Origin: Thiorhodovibrio litoralis
GTDB taxonomy: Bacteria; Pseudomonadota; Gammaproteobacteria; Chromatiales; Chromatiaceae
DNA length: 64,000 nucleotides
Reading direction: 5' to 3'
Assembly (NCBI RefSeq): GCF_033954455.1
Contig: NZ_CP121473.1
Location: forward strand, 5,070,501-5,134,500
Both the position numbers and the translations under genes were made by a program. Positions 1 to 8,497 of this stretch are shown piece after piece; position 1 is the first letter of the stretch, and every line of letters begins with the position of its first letter. The notes under the pieces are model-generated. The model saw nothing but the letters and a program-made list of their open reading frames with translations. It was not told the DNA's origin and made no database searches.

Positions 1-612
1 ATGGTGGATCGCCCCGCGCTTGATGCGATAAAGCACCGGATCGCGCATGTTGATGTTGGGCGAGGCCATGTCGATGCGCGCGCGCAGAGTGCGGCTGCCG
101 TCGTCGAACTCGCCGGCGCGCATGCGCTGAAACAGCTCCCGATTCTCCGCCACCGAACGGTCGCGATTGGGGCTGTCGCGCCCGGGCTCAGTCAGGGTGC
201 CGCGATAGGCGCGGGTATCCTCGGCATTCAGGTCGCACACGTAAGCTAGGCCTTTGTCGATCAACTCGAGCGCAAAGCCATAGAGCTGCTCGAAATAATC
301 GGAGGCGAAGAACACCCGCTCGCCCCAGTCGTAGCCGAGCCAGCGCACGTCGGTCTTGATGGAGTCGACGAATTCCGGACTCTCTTTGAGCGGATTGGTA
401 TCGTCAAAGCGCAGGTTGCACTGACCGTCGAAGTCCACGGCGAGACCGAAGTTCAAAACAATGGACTTGGCATGGCCGATGTGCAGATAGCCGTTCGGCT
501 CCGGCGGAAAACGCGTGATAATGCGCGCATGCTTGCTGGCGGCAAGGTCTGCCGCGACGATCTGGCGAATAAAGTTCGTGGCGGGCGTGGCGGGCGCGAC
601 GGTCTCAGGCAT
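1..612 (-). CDS. glnS: Glutaminyl-tRNA synthetase, N-terminal part (cut by left edge)
   Basis: Cytoplasmic class I aminoacyl-tRNA synthetase that charges tRNA(Gln). The frame reads from an ATG at 612 down to base 1 without a stop, giving 204 codons. Around residues 33-50 it has [17 protein letters not shown], the GlnRS form of the class I HIGH motif, followed by the conserved LRFDDTNP block. This pattern separates GlnRS/GluRS from other class I enzymes, and the [15 protein letters not shown] spelling is that of GlnRS. The C-terminal two thirds, with the KMSKS motif and the anticodon-binding domains, lie outside the window. pckG follows upstream on the same strand after about 165 bases with no recognisable gene. 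Confidence 0.93.
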   Translation of the reverse strand, partial: MPETVAPATPATNFIRQIVAADLAASKHARIITRFPPEPNGYLHIGHAKSIVLNFGLAVDFDGQCNLRFDDTNPLKESPEFVDSIKTDVRWLGYDWGERVFFASDYFEQLYGFALELIDKGLAYVCDLNAEDTRAYRGTLTEPGRDSPNRDRSVAENRELFQRMRAGEFDDGSRTLRARIDMASPNINMRDPVLYRIKRGAIHH

Positions 613-776
613 CAGGCAGGACTTCCGGAAATCAGAGAAACAGCTGGCGACCCCATTCCCCGGGGGTTCCCAGAGGCGCCGACTGAAAGAACTGCCCGAA
701 AGGATACTACAGCTTGCCGGCGCGGGACATCGGCGAGCAGCCGCCTCGCCCGAGTCTCGCGCCGACGCGCTGGGCC

Positions 777-2639
777 TCAGCCCAAATCCGCCTTGGGCAG
801 ATTCCAGACCTCTGGGGAGTTAAACAGCCGATTGAGCAGCAGTTCGCGCTGCATCTCGAGCTCGCGCGGCATGTGATCGCCAAAGCGCGCGAACAGTTCT
901 TCCTGATCATGGCCTTCCTGGCGGCCGATTTCCTGGTCGACGCGCATGATGGTGTCGAATTTCTCCTCGCTGAAGTCGATTCCGGTCCAATTCAGAGCCT
1001 CATACGGCGGCAGTAACCCGTAAGGGCTTTCAACCGCAGGTGCGCGGCCCTCGCAGCGCTCGACGATCCATTCCAGCACGCGCATGTTGTCGCCAAAGCC
1101 CGGCCAGACGAAATGGCCGTGGTCATCCTTGCGGAACCAGTTGACGCGGAAGATGGGCGGCGGCGTAGCGACCTTTTTCCGCCCGATGCGCAGCCAGTGC
1201 TTCCAGTACTCGGCCATGTTGTAGCCGCAAAACGGCAACATGGCCATGGGATCTCGGCGCATCGACTTCTGCGCCACGGCCGCGGCCGTCGCCTCGGAGC
1301 CCATGGTGGCGGCCAGATAGACGCCGTGCTCCCAGCTGAAGCTCTGGAACACCAGCGGGAAGTTCTTGCTGACACGCCCGCCGAACAGAAACGCGCTGAT
1401 GGGCACACCGGCCGGATTCTCCCACTCGGGATCGACCGACGGGCACTGGGACGCCGGCGCCGTGAAGCGCGAGTTGGGATGCGCGGCCGGTCGGTCGCTA
1501 TTCGGCGTCCAGTCGTTGCCCTGCCAGTCAATCAGATGCGCAGGCGGCTCCTTGGTCAGCCCTTCCCACCAGACATCGCCATCGTCGGTCAGCGCGGTGT
1601 TGGTGAAAATGGCATTTTCCTTCAGCGACGCCAGCGCATTGGGATTGGAGCTCTCATTGGTCCCTGGCGCGACGCCAAAGTAACCATATTCCGGATTGAT
1701 CCCATAGAAGCGCCCATCCTCTGGATTCGGCTTGATCCAGGCGATGTCATCACCGACCGTCGTCACCTTCCAGCCCTCGAAACCCGCGGGCGGAATCAGC
1801 ATCGCGAAGTTGGTCTTGCCGCAAGCGCTCGGGAAGGCAGCGGCGACATAGTGCTTTCTCTTTTCAGGCGACTCAACACCGAGAATCAGCATGTGCTCGG
1901 CGAGCCAGCCCTCGTCTCGCGCCATCACCGAGGCAATGCGCAGCGCGAAGCATTTTTTGCCAAGCAGCGCATTGCCGCCATAGCCGCTGCCAAAAGACCA
2001 GATTTCCCGTGTCTCGGGGAAATGGACGATGTATTTGTTGTCGATGTTCGCCTCACAGGGCCAGGGCACATCGTCCTGGCCGGGCTCGAGCGGCGCACCA
2101 ACACTGTGCACGCAAGGGACGAAATCACCGTCCTCGCCCAGGGTGTCGAGCACCGCCTGCCCCATCCGCGTCATGATGCGCTGATTGGCGACAACATAGG
2201 GTGAGTCGGTAATCTCGATGCCGATGTGCGCAATCGGCGAGCCAATCGGCCCCATGCTGAACGGGATGATGTAAAGGGTGCGCCCGCGCATGCAGCCGGA
2301 GTAACGCTCCTTGAGCTCGGCGCGCATCGCTTTGGGGTCCATCCAGTTATTGGTCGGGCCGGCGTCTTCCTCGCGCTCGGAGCAGATAAAGGTGCGATTC
2401 TCCACCCGGGCGACGTCACTCGGATGCGAACGCGCGAGAAAACTATTGGGGCGCTTCTCCGGGTTCAGGCGGATGAAGGTTCCGCTCTCGACGCATTGAT
2501 CGCAAATGCGCTTGTATTCCTCTTCCGAGCCGTCGCACCAGTGAATGCGCTGCGGCGTGGTCAATTCCGCGATTTCATCCACCCAGGCCAGCAGCCGGGC
2601 ATTTCGGGTCCTGCTTGCACCATCGTGAGTCATGGTCAT
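777..2639 (-). CDS. pckG: Phosphoenolpyruvate carboxykinase (GTP)
   Basis: Interconverts oxaloacetate + GTP and PEP + CO2 + GDP, a cytoplasmic anaplerotic/gluconeogenic step. The protein is 620 residues, the usual size for the GTP-dependent family and larger than the ATP-dependent PckA. Residues about 268-277 read [11 protein letters not shown], which holds the P-loop and the hyper-reactive cysteine (C273) of [27 protein letters not shown] and the GDDIAW block are also family signatures. The ATG at 2639 is preceded by AGGAG at a spacing of 10 bases. ppsA, at 15.7 kb, is a second PEP-forming enzyme in the window. Together they suggest PEP is made both from C4 acids and from pyruvate, as in an organism growing on CO2 or organic acids. 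Confidence 0.97.
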   Translation of the reverse strand: MTMTHDGASRTRNARLLAWVDEIAELTTPQRIHWCDGSEEEYKRICDQCVESGTFIRLNPEKRPNSFLARSHPSDVARVENRTFICSEREEDAGPTNNWMDPKAMRAELKERYSGCMRGRTLYIIPFSMGPIGSPIAHIGIEITDSPYVVANQRIMTRMGQAVLDTLGEDGDFVPCVHSVGAPLEPGQDDVPWPCEANIDNKYIVHFPETREIWSFGSGYGGNALLGKKCFALRIASVMARDEGWLAEHMLILGVESPEKRKHYVAAAFPSACGKTNFAMLIPPAGFEGWKVTTVGDDIAWIKPNPEDGRFYGINPEYGYFGVAPGTNESSNPNALASLKENAIFTNTALTDDGDVWWEGLTKEPPAHLIDWQGNDWTPNSDRPAAHPNSRFTAPASQCPSVDPEWENPAGVPISAFLFGGRVSKNFPLVFQSFSWEHGVYLAATMGSEATAAAVAQKSMRRDPMAMLPFCGYNMAEYWKHWLRIGRKKVATPPPIFRVNWFRKDDHGHFVWPGFGDNMRVLEWIVERCEGRAPAVESPYGLLPPYEALNWTGIDFSEEKFDTIMRVDQEIGRQEGHDQEELFARFGDHMPRELEMQRELLLNRLFNSPEVWNLPKADLG

Positions 2640-3033
2640 GCGAATAAGGCTCCTATTTCTAGTGAATTTTGTTGGGTCGAGAAAACGTCCTAACTTTGGT
2701 GGTCAATGTTTTGCGATATCGAGCATGCAAAAACATCTCGGCATGCTGGTTTCCCAATACCGAAACGGCATGAGACTTCAGCTTGTTTTGGGCCGGGTGA
2801 TAGTCACGGGGGACGCCGTGAATACTTCCCTGTAGGCTTCCCAGCGGCGTCCTGCCGCTGGAGACCCCCGTGCCGATCACCCGACCCAAAACCGAAAGCG
2901 CATTTGTGATCGCTATAACTCCAGGCGTCTGGCTGTAAATCCAAGTCACGCAATTGTCGAGCCAGAACGACCGGCCTTCATGGCATCGCTGCGTTGTCGG
3001 ATGAAAGACAGACATGCCAACCTGGCAACTGCT
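2640..3033. other. Intergenic region pckG-rluB
   Basis: This 394-base region has no credible gene. It holds the pckG ribosome binding site next to 2640, the palindromic repeat at 2786-2891, and about 140 further bases before the rluB stop codon in which I see no clear motif. Confidence 0.6.
2786..2891. repeat. Long imperfect inverted repeat with embedded intergenic repeat motif
   Basis: A 27-base left arm (2786-2812) pairs with a right arm (2865-2891) with three mismatches; both arms begin or end in the TTTTGGG/CCCAAAA block. The 52-base centre contains GCCGTGAATACTTCCCTGTA and a second small inverted repeat (CCAGCGGC...GCCGCTGG). The GTGAATAC-TCCCTGTAGGCT core resembles a repeat I have seen dispersed between genes in purple sulfur bacteria. 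It lies between rluB (which ends at 3034) and the pckG start, so it could be a transcribed hairpin or a mobile palindromic repeat. Its function is unknown. Confidence 0.7.
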
Positions 3034-3960
3034 TTAGCGCGACCGGGCTGGACCTCGCGGGCCTCGCGTCTGGTGCCTGTTGTTACCGGCTCCGCCCGGG
3101 GCTTTCACGCGACCTCCAGTGCGCGAACCGGGTCGCGCACCTGCCGGCGCACTTTCTCGCCCACCCCCGGGGCCCCGCGCCCGTGGCGGTCGGGGTGCTG
3201 GCAAGCCAGCGAGTTGCAGCAGGCCGGTTTCCTCCTCCTCGGTCAGCTCCCGCCATTCGCGCGGGCGCGGTCGGGCGCCGAGGATCACATTGCCGAAACG
3301 CACGCGCTTTAAGCGACTCACGGTGCAGCCGGCCGCTTCCCACAGGCGTCGCACCTCACGATTGCGCCCCTCGCACAGCACCACATGGAACCATTGATTC
3401 TGACCACTGCCGCCGGAAGGCACAATATCCTCAAACCGGGCCTCACCATCCTCGAGCTGCACCCCATGGGTCAAGCGGTGTAGCACGGAATCATCCACCG
3501 GCCCCTGCACCCGCACGGCATATTCGCGCTCCACGGCGCGCGAAGGGTGCATCAGCGCATTGGCCAGATCGCCGTCGTTGGTCAGCAGGAGCAGCCCGGC
3601 GGTGTTAATATCCAGCCGCCCGATGGCAATCCAGCGCCCGTCGCGAATCCCGGGCAGATGCTGAAAAATGGTGGTACGCCCTTCCGGATCGCGTCGCGTC
3701 ACCACCTCGCCCTCCGGCTTGTGGTAGGCGATGATGCGCCGGCGTTTTAATTCCTCGCGGGCCAGGCGAACGGGCTTCCCATCGACCGTCACCTTATCGC
3801 TGCGCACCACCCGATCGCCAAGCTGCGCCTGATGCCCGTTGACGCGCACCCGCCCAGCCACGATCCATTCCTCCAGCCGCCGGCGCGAGCCCAGACCCAA
3901 TTCCGCCAGCGCCTTCTGCAAACGCACGCCTTGCGGATGACCGCTTTCCTCGCTGCTCAT
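3034..3960 (-). CDS. rluB: 23S rRNA pseudouridine(2605) synthase RluB
   Basis: RsuA/RluB-family enzyme that isomerises a uridine in 23S rRNA domain V to pseudouridine. The 308-residue protein begins with an S4 RNA-binding domain (about residues 12-65, with LGLGSRRRLEEWI). The catalytic motif GRLDINTAGLLLLTNDG follows, with aspartate at about D117. The last 60 residues are a basic, proline/glycine/arginine-rich tail, typical of RluB and probably disordered. Its start overlaps the scpB stop by four bases (ATGA), so it is translated from the scpA-scpB mRNA. The scpA-scpB-rluB order is common in proteobacteria. Confidence 0.93.
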   Translation of the reverse strand: MSSEESGHPQGVRLQKALAELGLGSRRRLEEWIVAGRVRVNGHQAQLGDRVVRSDKVTVDGKPVRLAREELKRRRIIAYHKPEGEVVTRRDPEGRTTIFQHLPGIRDGRWIAIGRLDINTAGLLLLTNDGDLANALMHPSRAVEREYAVRVQGPVDDSVLHRLTHGVQLEDGEARFEDIVPSGGSGQNQWFHVVLCEGRNREVRRLWEAAGCTVSRLKRVRFGNVILGARPRPREWRELTEEEETGLLQLAGLPAPRPPRARGPGGGRESAPAGARPGSRTGGRVKAPGGAGNNRHQTRGPRGPARSR

Positions 3961-4589
3961 GGTATTTCCTCATCGCCTTCAGGCGGACTGACTTCCGGCG
4001 CGTCCTCTTCAGGCCCGGGCGGCGCGAGTTCGGCCAGCGTTGGATGATCGCGCAGCAACTCGGCCGGGTCGCGCAGATCAGCGAGCGGCGGCAGTTCGTT
4101 CAGTGACTTCAGGCCAAAGTAATCCAGAAAGGACTTGGTGGTGGTGTAGAGCGCCGGGCGCCCGGGAACATCGCGATGCCCGACCACTCTCACCCATTCG
4201 CGCTCAAGCAAGGTCTTGATAATCTGGGTGCTGACAGAAACCCCGCGAATGTCCTCGATCTCCCCGCGGGTGATCGGCTGGCGGTAGGCGACCAGCGCCA
4301 GGGTCTCAAGCAGCGCACGGGAGTATCGCGCTGGCTTTTCGTCCCACAGCCGCGCCACGCGCGGGGCGACCTCGGCACGCACCTGGATGCGATAGCCGCC
4401 GGCAACCTGCATGACTTCAATGCCGCGCCCGGCATAGTCTTGCTCGAGCCCATCGAGCGCTGCGGCCACGGCCTCGCGCGGGGGCTGCTCGTCCTCCTCA
4501 TAGAGCGACAGCAGACGCTCAATACTAAGCGGCCCGCCGGCCGCCAGCAGCGCGCCCTCCACCACTTGTTTGAGCTCGGGCGGCGGCAT
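3957..4589 (-). CDS. scpB: Segregation and condensation protein ScpB
   Basis: Kleisin-associated winged-helix subunit of the Smc-ScpA-ScpB condensin complex, which compacts and helps segregate the chromosome. The 210-residue protein has the usual two winged-helix domains (about residues 1-80 and 90-165); the second contains LALVAYRQPITRGEIEDIRGV, a highly conserved ScpB block (the quote is split: LALVAYRQPITRGE then IEDIRGV). It ends in an acidic, proline-rich tail (EDAPEVSPPEGDEE). It lies two bases after scpA and overlaps rluB by four bases, so the three genes form one operon. Confidence 0.94.
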   Translation of the reverse strand: MPPPELKQVVEGALLAAGGPLSIERLLSLYEEDEQPPREAVAAALDGLEQDYAGRGIEVMQVAGGYRIQVRAEVAPRVARLWDEKPARYSRALLETLALVAYRQPITRGEIEDIRGVSVSTQIIKTLLEREWVRVVGHRDVPGRPALYTTTKSFLDYFGLKSLNELPPLADLRDPAELLRDHPTLAELAPPGPEEDAPEVSPPEGDEEIP

Positions 4590-4591
4590 CG

Positions 4592-5479
4592 TCAGGCGAC
4601 CGTCGGTTCGTTCGCCGCGTCGCGCACGCGCACATGAATGGAGGCGAAGGGATCGGCCTGCACCAACTCCAGCACCGAGGTTTTGATCAGCTCGAGGATC
4701 GCGAGAAAGGTCACCACCACCCCGGGGCGCCCTTCGGTGGCGTCGAACAGCTCGACAAAGGGCGTGAATCCGCGATCTTGCAGCCGCTCCAGCACAATGG
4801 TCATGCGCTCGCGCAGGGACAGGGACTCCTGCGATACCCGATGCGCGGCCGACAGGTCCGCGCGCTCAAGCACGGCTCGCAGCGCGAGCAGAATATCTGC
4901 TAAGTCCACCTGCGGGGGAATACGGCGCAGATAGCCCGTCGGCACTTCGATCTGGGTCTGCACCCAATCGCGCTCCATCCGCGGCAGTTCGTCGAGCTTG
5001 CGCGCGGCCTGTTGAAAACGCTCGTACTCCAACAGACGCCGCACCAACTCGGCGCGCGGGTCGTCGGCGTCTTGATCTTCTGATTCCGGGCGCGGCAGCA
5101 ACATGCGCGACTTAATCTCGCACAGGAGCGCGGCCATCACCAGATACTCGGCCGCCAGGTCCAGGCGCATCTCTTTCATCAGCTCGACATAATCCATGTA
5201 TTGCCGAGTGATGTCGGCAATCGGAATGTCGAGAATGTCCAGGTTTTGGCGCCGAATCAGATAGAGCAGCAGGTCGAGCGGTCCCTCGAAGGTCTCGAGA
5301 AACACCTCAAGGGCATCCGGTGGGATGAACAAATCCTGCGGCCAATCGACGAAAGGCTGGCCCCGCACCAGGGCGTGCAATGCATCCCTTTCGGCCTCGC
5401 CCACCGGCAAGGCATCCACCACCAGATCTGGTGGCGGTCCGGCGGCGGGAACGGGCGCGGTTTGCGTGCTCAGTGTCAT
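4592..5479 (-). CDS. scpA: Segregation and condensation protein ScpA
   Basis: Kleisin subunit that bridges the Smc heads in bacterial condensin. The protein is 295 residues. After an N-terminal extension of about 50 residues comes the ScpA signature FEGPLDLLLYLIRRQNLDI, then the helical domain ending in LAAEYLVMAALLCEIKSRML. The C-terminal winged helix is near residues 215-285. The N-terminal extension (VDALPVGEAERDALHALVRG) is longer than in Bacillus ScpA but common in gammaproteobacteria. It is the first gene of the scpA-scpB-rluB operon, about 105 bases downstream of trpS. Confidence 0.94.
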   Translation of the reverse strand: MTLSTQTAPVPAAGPPPDLVVDALPVGEAERDALHALVRGQPFVDWPQDLFIPPDALEVFLETFEGPLDLLLYLIRRQNLDILDIPIADITRQYMDYVELMKEMRLDLAAEYLVMAALLCEIKSRMLLPRPESEDQDADDPRAELVRRLLEYERFQQAARKLDELPRMERDWVQTQIEVPTGYLRRIPPQVDLADILLALRAVLERADLSAAHRVSQESLSLRERMTIVLERLQDRGFTPFVELFDATEGRPGVVVTFLAILELIKTSVLELVQADPFASIHVRVRDAANEPTVA

Positions 5480-5583
5480 GGAATGGGAGTTGGCTTTGCC
5501 GAACGCGAGAAGTCAGCGGGCTGAGATCACAGTATCCCCGTCAGCCGCGTTGCGAGAGATTCCAAGGAGTTGAAAACTCTTGG

Positions 5584-6801
5584 CTACCCCTGCGCAAGGG
5601 ACATGGCATGGCGCACCTCGGCCATAGTCTCGCGCGCCACATCGCGGGCGTGATCACAGCCGTCGTTCAGAATTGAGCGCACCAGCTCGGGCTGCTGTTC
5701 GAGTTCACGCGCTTGGGCTTGAATGGGCTCGAGCTCGGCGAGCACGGCATCGATGATCGGGCGCTTGCACTCGATGCAGCCGATGCTGGCCGCGCGACAC
5801 CCCTCCTGCACCCAGGCGCGGCGCTCGTCGTCGGAATAGACCTGATGGAACTGCCACACCGGGCAGACATCCGGATCGCCCGGATCGGTGCGGCGCACGC
5901 GCTTCGGGTCAGTCGGCATGGTGCGCAATTTCTTTTCGATCTCCGCCGGGTCATCGCGCAGGCCAATGGTATTGCCATAGGACTTGGACATCTTCTGCCC
6001 GTCGAGCCCGGGCATTTTCGCGGCCTTGGTCAGCAGCGGCTTGGGCTCAGGCAGAATCACCCGGCCGCCTCCTTCGAGATAGCCGAACAGTCGCTCGCGA
6101 TCGCCCAAGGTCAGGTTGGCCTGGGTCTCGAGCAAGGCACGGGCGACCTCAAGCGCCTGTTGATCGCCCTGCTCCTGATAATTGCGTCGCAGGTCGCGAA
6201 ACAGGCGCGCGTTTTTCTTGCCCATTTTGCGCACGGCCAGTTCGGCCTGCTCCTCGAAATCCGGCTCGCGCCCATAGATGTGATTGAAGCGGCGGGCAAT
6301 CTCGCGTGTCATCTCGACATGGGCGACCTGATCCTCGCCGACCGGCACCATGCCGGCGCGGTACATCAGAATGTCCGCGCTCTGCAGCAGCGGATAGCCG
6401 AGAAAGCCGTAGGTCGCCAGGTCTTTCTCTTTGAGCTTTTCCTGCTGGTCCTTATAGGTTGGCACCCGTTCCAACCACCCGAGCGGCGTGATCATCGACA
6501 GCAACAGATGCAACTCGGCATGCTCAGGCACCCGCGACTGCACAAACAGGGTCGCGGAACCGGCGTTGATGCCGGCCGCCAGCCAGTCGATCACCATTTC
6601 CCAGCTGGCCTTGGGGATGTTCCCAGGCTGCTCGTAGTCGGTGGTCAAGGCATGCCAGTCAGCGACGAAGAAAAAGCACTCATACTCATGCTGCAGTTCG
6701 ATCCAATTCTTGAGCACGCCGTGATAGTGCCCCAGATGCAGTCGACCGGTCGGGCGCATGCCCGAGAGCACGCGCGCATGCGCAGCGGATACCGAAGACA
6801 A
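5584..6801 (-). CDS. trpS: Tryptophanyl-tRNA synthetase, long form
   Basis: Class I synthetase that charges tRNA(Trp). The 405-residue protein has the HIGH-type motif GRLHLGHYHG (about residues 19-28) and KMSKS at 270-274. Typical bacterial TrpRS is about 330-350 residues. The extra length is an insertion at about residues 180-250 (rich in charged residues, with RKMGKKNARLFRDLRRNYQ) plus a region around 300-345 containing WQFHQVYSDDERRAW and the CIECK block. Such long forms occur in a subset of gammaproteobacteria. It sits between the M50 protease and scpA on the same strand, with about 75 and 105 base gaps, so co-transcription is possible. Confidence 0.93.
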   Translation of the reverse strand: MSSVSAAHARVLSGMRPTGRLHLGHYHGVLKNWIELQHEYECFFFVADWHALTTDYEQPGNIPKASWEMVIDWLAAGINAGSATLFVQSRVPEHAELHLLLSMITPLGWLERVPTYKDQQEKLKEKDLATYGFLGYPLLQSADILMYRAGMVPVGEDQVAHVEMTREIARRFNHIYGREPDFEEQAELAVRKMGKKNARLFRDLRRNYQEQGDQQALEVARALLETQANLTLGDRERLFGYLEGGGRVILPEPKPLLTKAAKMPGLDGQKMSKSYGNTIGLRDDPAEIEKKLRTMPTDPKRVRRTDPGDPDVCPVWQFHQVYSDDERRAWVQEGCRAASIGCIECKRPIIDAVLAELEPIQAQARELEQQPELVRSILNDGCDHARDVARETMAEVRHAMSLAQG

Positions 6802-6877
6802 TGTCGCTATACCTCGCAGAAGTTCTTAGGGCAGATCAAAAGCAGTGATCAGATCAGAAATAATCAGATCGGAATAA

Positions 6878-7567
6878 TCAGATCGGAAAAAGCTCGCGCA
6901 CGATATCGGCACCGGGCATCAGCGACAGCACCGCCGACACCATCGGGAACAGGATCAGACCGAGCGCGCCAGTGAAGAGCATCACGATCAGAATGATCAG
7001 ACCGAAGGGCTCGAGTCGGCTGAAATAGTAGGACAAGCGCGGCGGCAGCGCGGCGTTCAGCACCCGCCCGCCATCGAGGGGCAAAAGCGGAAACAGATTT
7101 AGCACCATCAGCACCAGATTGATCAGCACACCAGCCGCGCCCATGTAGATCAGCGGCAGCGCCACCCAGTCCGAGACCGGCAACAACAGGGAGCCAAGCT
7201 TGATCGTCAGCCCCCAGGCCAGCGCCATCAGCAAATTGGCCGTTGGACCTGCCGCGGCCACCAGCGCCATGTCCAGGCGCGGCTGGCGCAGGTTACGCCA
7301 GTTGACCGGCACCGGCTTGGCCCAGCCAAACAGGAATGGCGCCCCGCCAAGCGATGAGAGCAGGAAAATCCCCAAGGGCACCGCAATGGTGCCGACCGGA
7401 TCGATATGCTTGATCGGATTGAAGGTGACCCGCCCCAACATCAAGGCGGTTTTGTCACCGCGCCGGCTGGCCACCCAACCGTGCGCCGCCTCATGCACCG
7501 TGATGGCAAACAGCATCGGCAGCGCGAGGATGGCGATCAGGGGAATCAGTTGCTTGAGTATATCCAT
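6878..7567 (-). CDS. Site-2 protease (M50) family integral membrane metalloprotease
   Basis: Predicted zinc protease that cleaves within the membrane. The 229-residue protein has an N-terminal hydrophobic segment with HEAAH at 25-29 (the HExxH zinc site) and the third-ligand motif LDGGRVL at 164-170, preceded by NLFPLLP. Four to five hydrophobic segments are visible (about 8-28, 60-80, 103-125, 137-160, 185-215). No PDZ domain is present, so it belongs to the compact FtsH-like-membrane/SpoIVFB-type group (often annotated YwhC-like) rather than RseP. The substrate is unknown. Its upstream neighbour on the same strand is rnpB. Confidence 0.88.
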   Translation of the reverse strand: MDILKQLIPLIAILALPMLFAITVHEAAHGWVASRRGDKTALMLGRVTFNPIKHIDPVGTIAVPLGIFLLSSLGGAPFLFGWAKPVPVNWRNLRQPRLDMALVAAAGPTANLLMALAWGLTIKLGSLLLPVSDWVALPLIYMGAAGVLINLVLMVLNLFPLLPLDGGRVLNAALPPRLSYYFSRLEPFGLIILIVMLFTGALGLILFPMVSAVLSLMPGADIVRELFPI

Positions 7568-7577
7568 TGGAAAATTC

Positions 7578-7979
7578 TAAGGAGTCGGCCGATAAGCCGG
7601 GTTCTGTCGTGGACAATCATTCATCTGGGACAGACGTCACCGTCTGCCTCGTGCGACCTACCCGGGAGCCCATGCGGGCCGCATGGCGCGGCCCCGTCGG
7701 ATGGGGCCGCCCGCTCCTCTATTTGGTCTTGCTCCGGGTGGGGTTTACCCTGCCACCCCTGTTACCAGGGGCGCGGTGCGCTCTTACCGCACCATTTCAC
7801 CCTTACCGCCCGCCGGCCAGCGAGCTGGCAGCGGGGTTGGCGGTGTCTTTTCTGTGGCACTTTCCGTAGGCTCGCGCCCCCCAGGCGTTACCTGGCACCC
7901 TGCCCTACGGAGCCCGGACTTTCCTCCCTCCAGCGCCTTGCGAACAAGGCCCGAACAGCGATTGTCTGGCCGACTCCTG
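7578..7979 (-). ncRNA. rnpB: RNase P RNA (class A)
   Basis: Catalytic RNA of RNase P, which trims the 5' ends of tRNA precursors. On the minus strand the 5' end has GGAGTCGGCCAGACAATCGC, the P1/P2 start of type A RNase P RNA, followed by the GGAGGAAAGTCCGGGCTCC block (about 7907-7930). The 3' end has the conserved ACAGAACCCGGCTTATCGGCC, whose GGCCGACTCC (7581-7590) pairs with the 5' GGAGTCGGCC (7968-7977) to form P1. The CCTGGGGG-type loops and the GACCGATGAG-equivalent region lie between. The ends are estimated to within a few bases from the P1 pairing. No protein is coded here. Confidence 0.93.
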
Positions 7980-7986
7980 CTGCAGT

Positions 7987-8454
7987 CTAACCACCCTCGC
8001 CCTGGGCGCCAAGCGGCGTGTCGGGGCTGCGGCCGATTCTATGATGCTCAAGCTGACAGGACTGCTGTTTGTACCAGGCCCAGCGCCGGCGTCCGGCGGC
8101 CAGCACCTCGGGCGTTTGATCGATGAGTTCGCAGACCCGCTGAAAGCGCGCAAAGAACTCCGGTACATCCAGCGCCAGGTTGAGCAGCACCTGATGCTCC
8201 TGCGCCGGCTGGCCATCCGGGCTGATCAGCACCGGCGTCAATTCGACATCCACTTCACCGACCAATCCGTGCGGCAGAAAACTGCCCTCGCGAAAGGTCC
8301 AGAGCAAGCGGTCAAGTGCCCGCGCCTGGGCGGCATCCGGACAATGCACCAAGGCGCGCAGCCCCTGGGCGCGTATTTTCTCAATCAGCTGACAAGCGAA
8401 CTGAAAGCGGTCACCGCGACCAGCCTCCAAGGTGTAGAAATCGATACGCGTCAT
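7987..8454 (-). CDS. holC: DNA polymerase III chi subunit
   Basis: Chi subunit of the clamp-loader complex, which links the holoenzyme to single-strand-binding protein. The 155-residue protein opens with MTRIDFYTLE, and has the family pattern ACQLIEKIRAQGLRALVHC and LDRLLWTFREGSFLPHG, then DVPEFFARFQRVCELID near residues 110-130 and RRRWAWYKQQ close to the end. The size matches E. coli HolC (147 residues). It lies 43 bases downstream of pepA on the same strand, the standard pepA-holC arrangement in gammaproteobacteria, and is followed directly by rnpB. Confidence 0.95.
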   Translation of the reverse strand: MTRIDFYTLEAGRGDRFQFACQLIEKIRAQGLRALVHCPDAAQARALDRLLWTFREGSFLPHGLVGEVDVELTPVLISPDGQPAQEHQVLLNLALDVPEFFARFQRVCELIDQTPEVLAAGRRRWAWYKQQSCQLEHHRIGRSPDTPLGAQGEGG

Positions 8455-8497
8455 CGCATTGCCGTTGGTGTCATGCCCGCATGACGGCTCGCTTGCG

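Noticed and set aside
1113-2204. 363-codon plus-strand frame inside pckG
   Set aside because: It is the shadow of pckG on the other strand; the composition is Arg/His-rich with no domain, while pckG has every family motif.
3034-3960. RsuA or RluE/RluF instead of RluB
   Set aside because: The long basic tail and the linkage with scpA-scpB fit RluB best, although the family alone would not exclude the others.
7567-8126. Plus-strand frames across 7.6-8.1 kb
   Set aside because: They lie over the RNase P RNA gene on the minus strand, whose P1 pairing and conserved blocks are clear.
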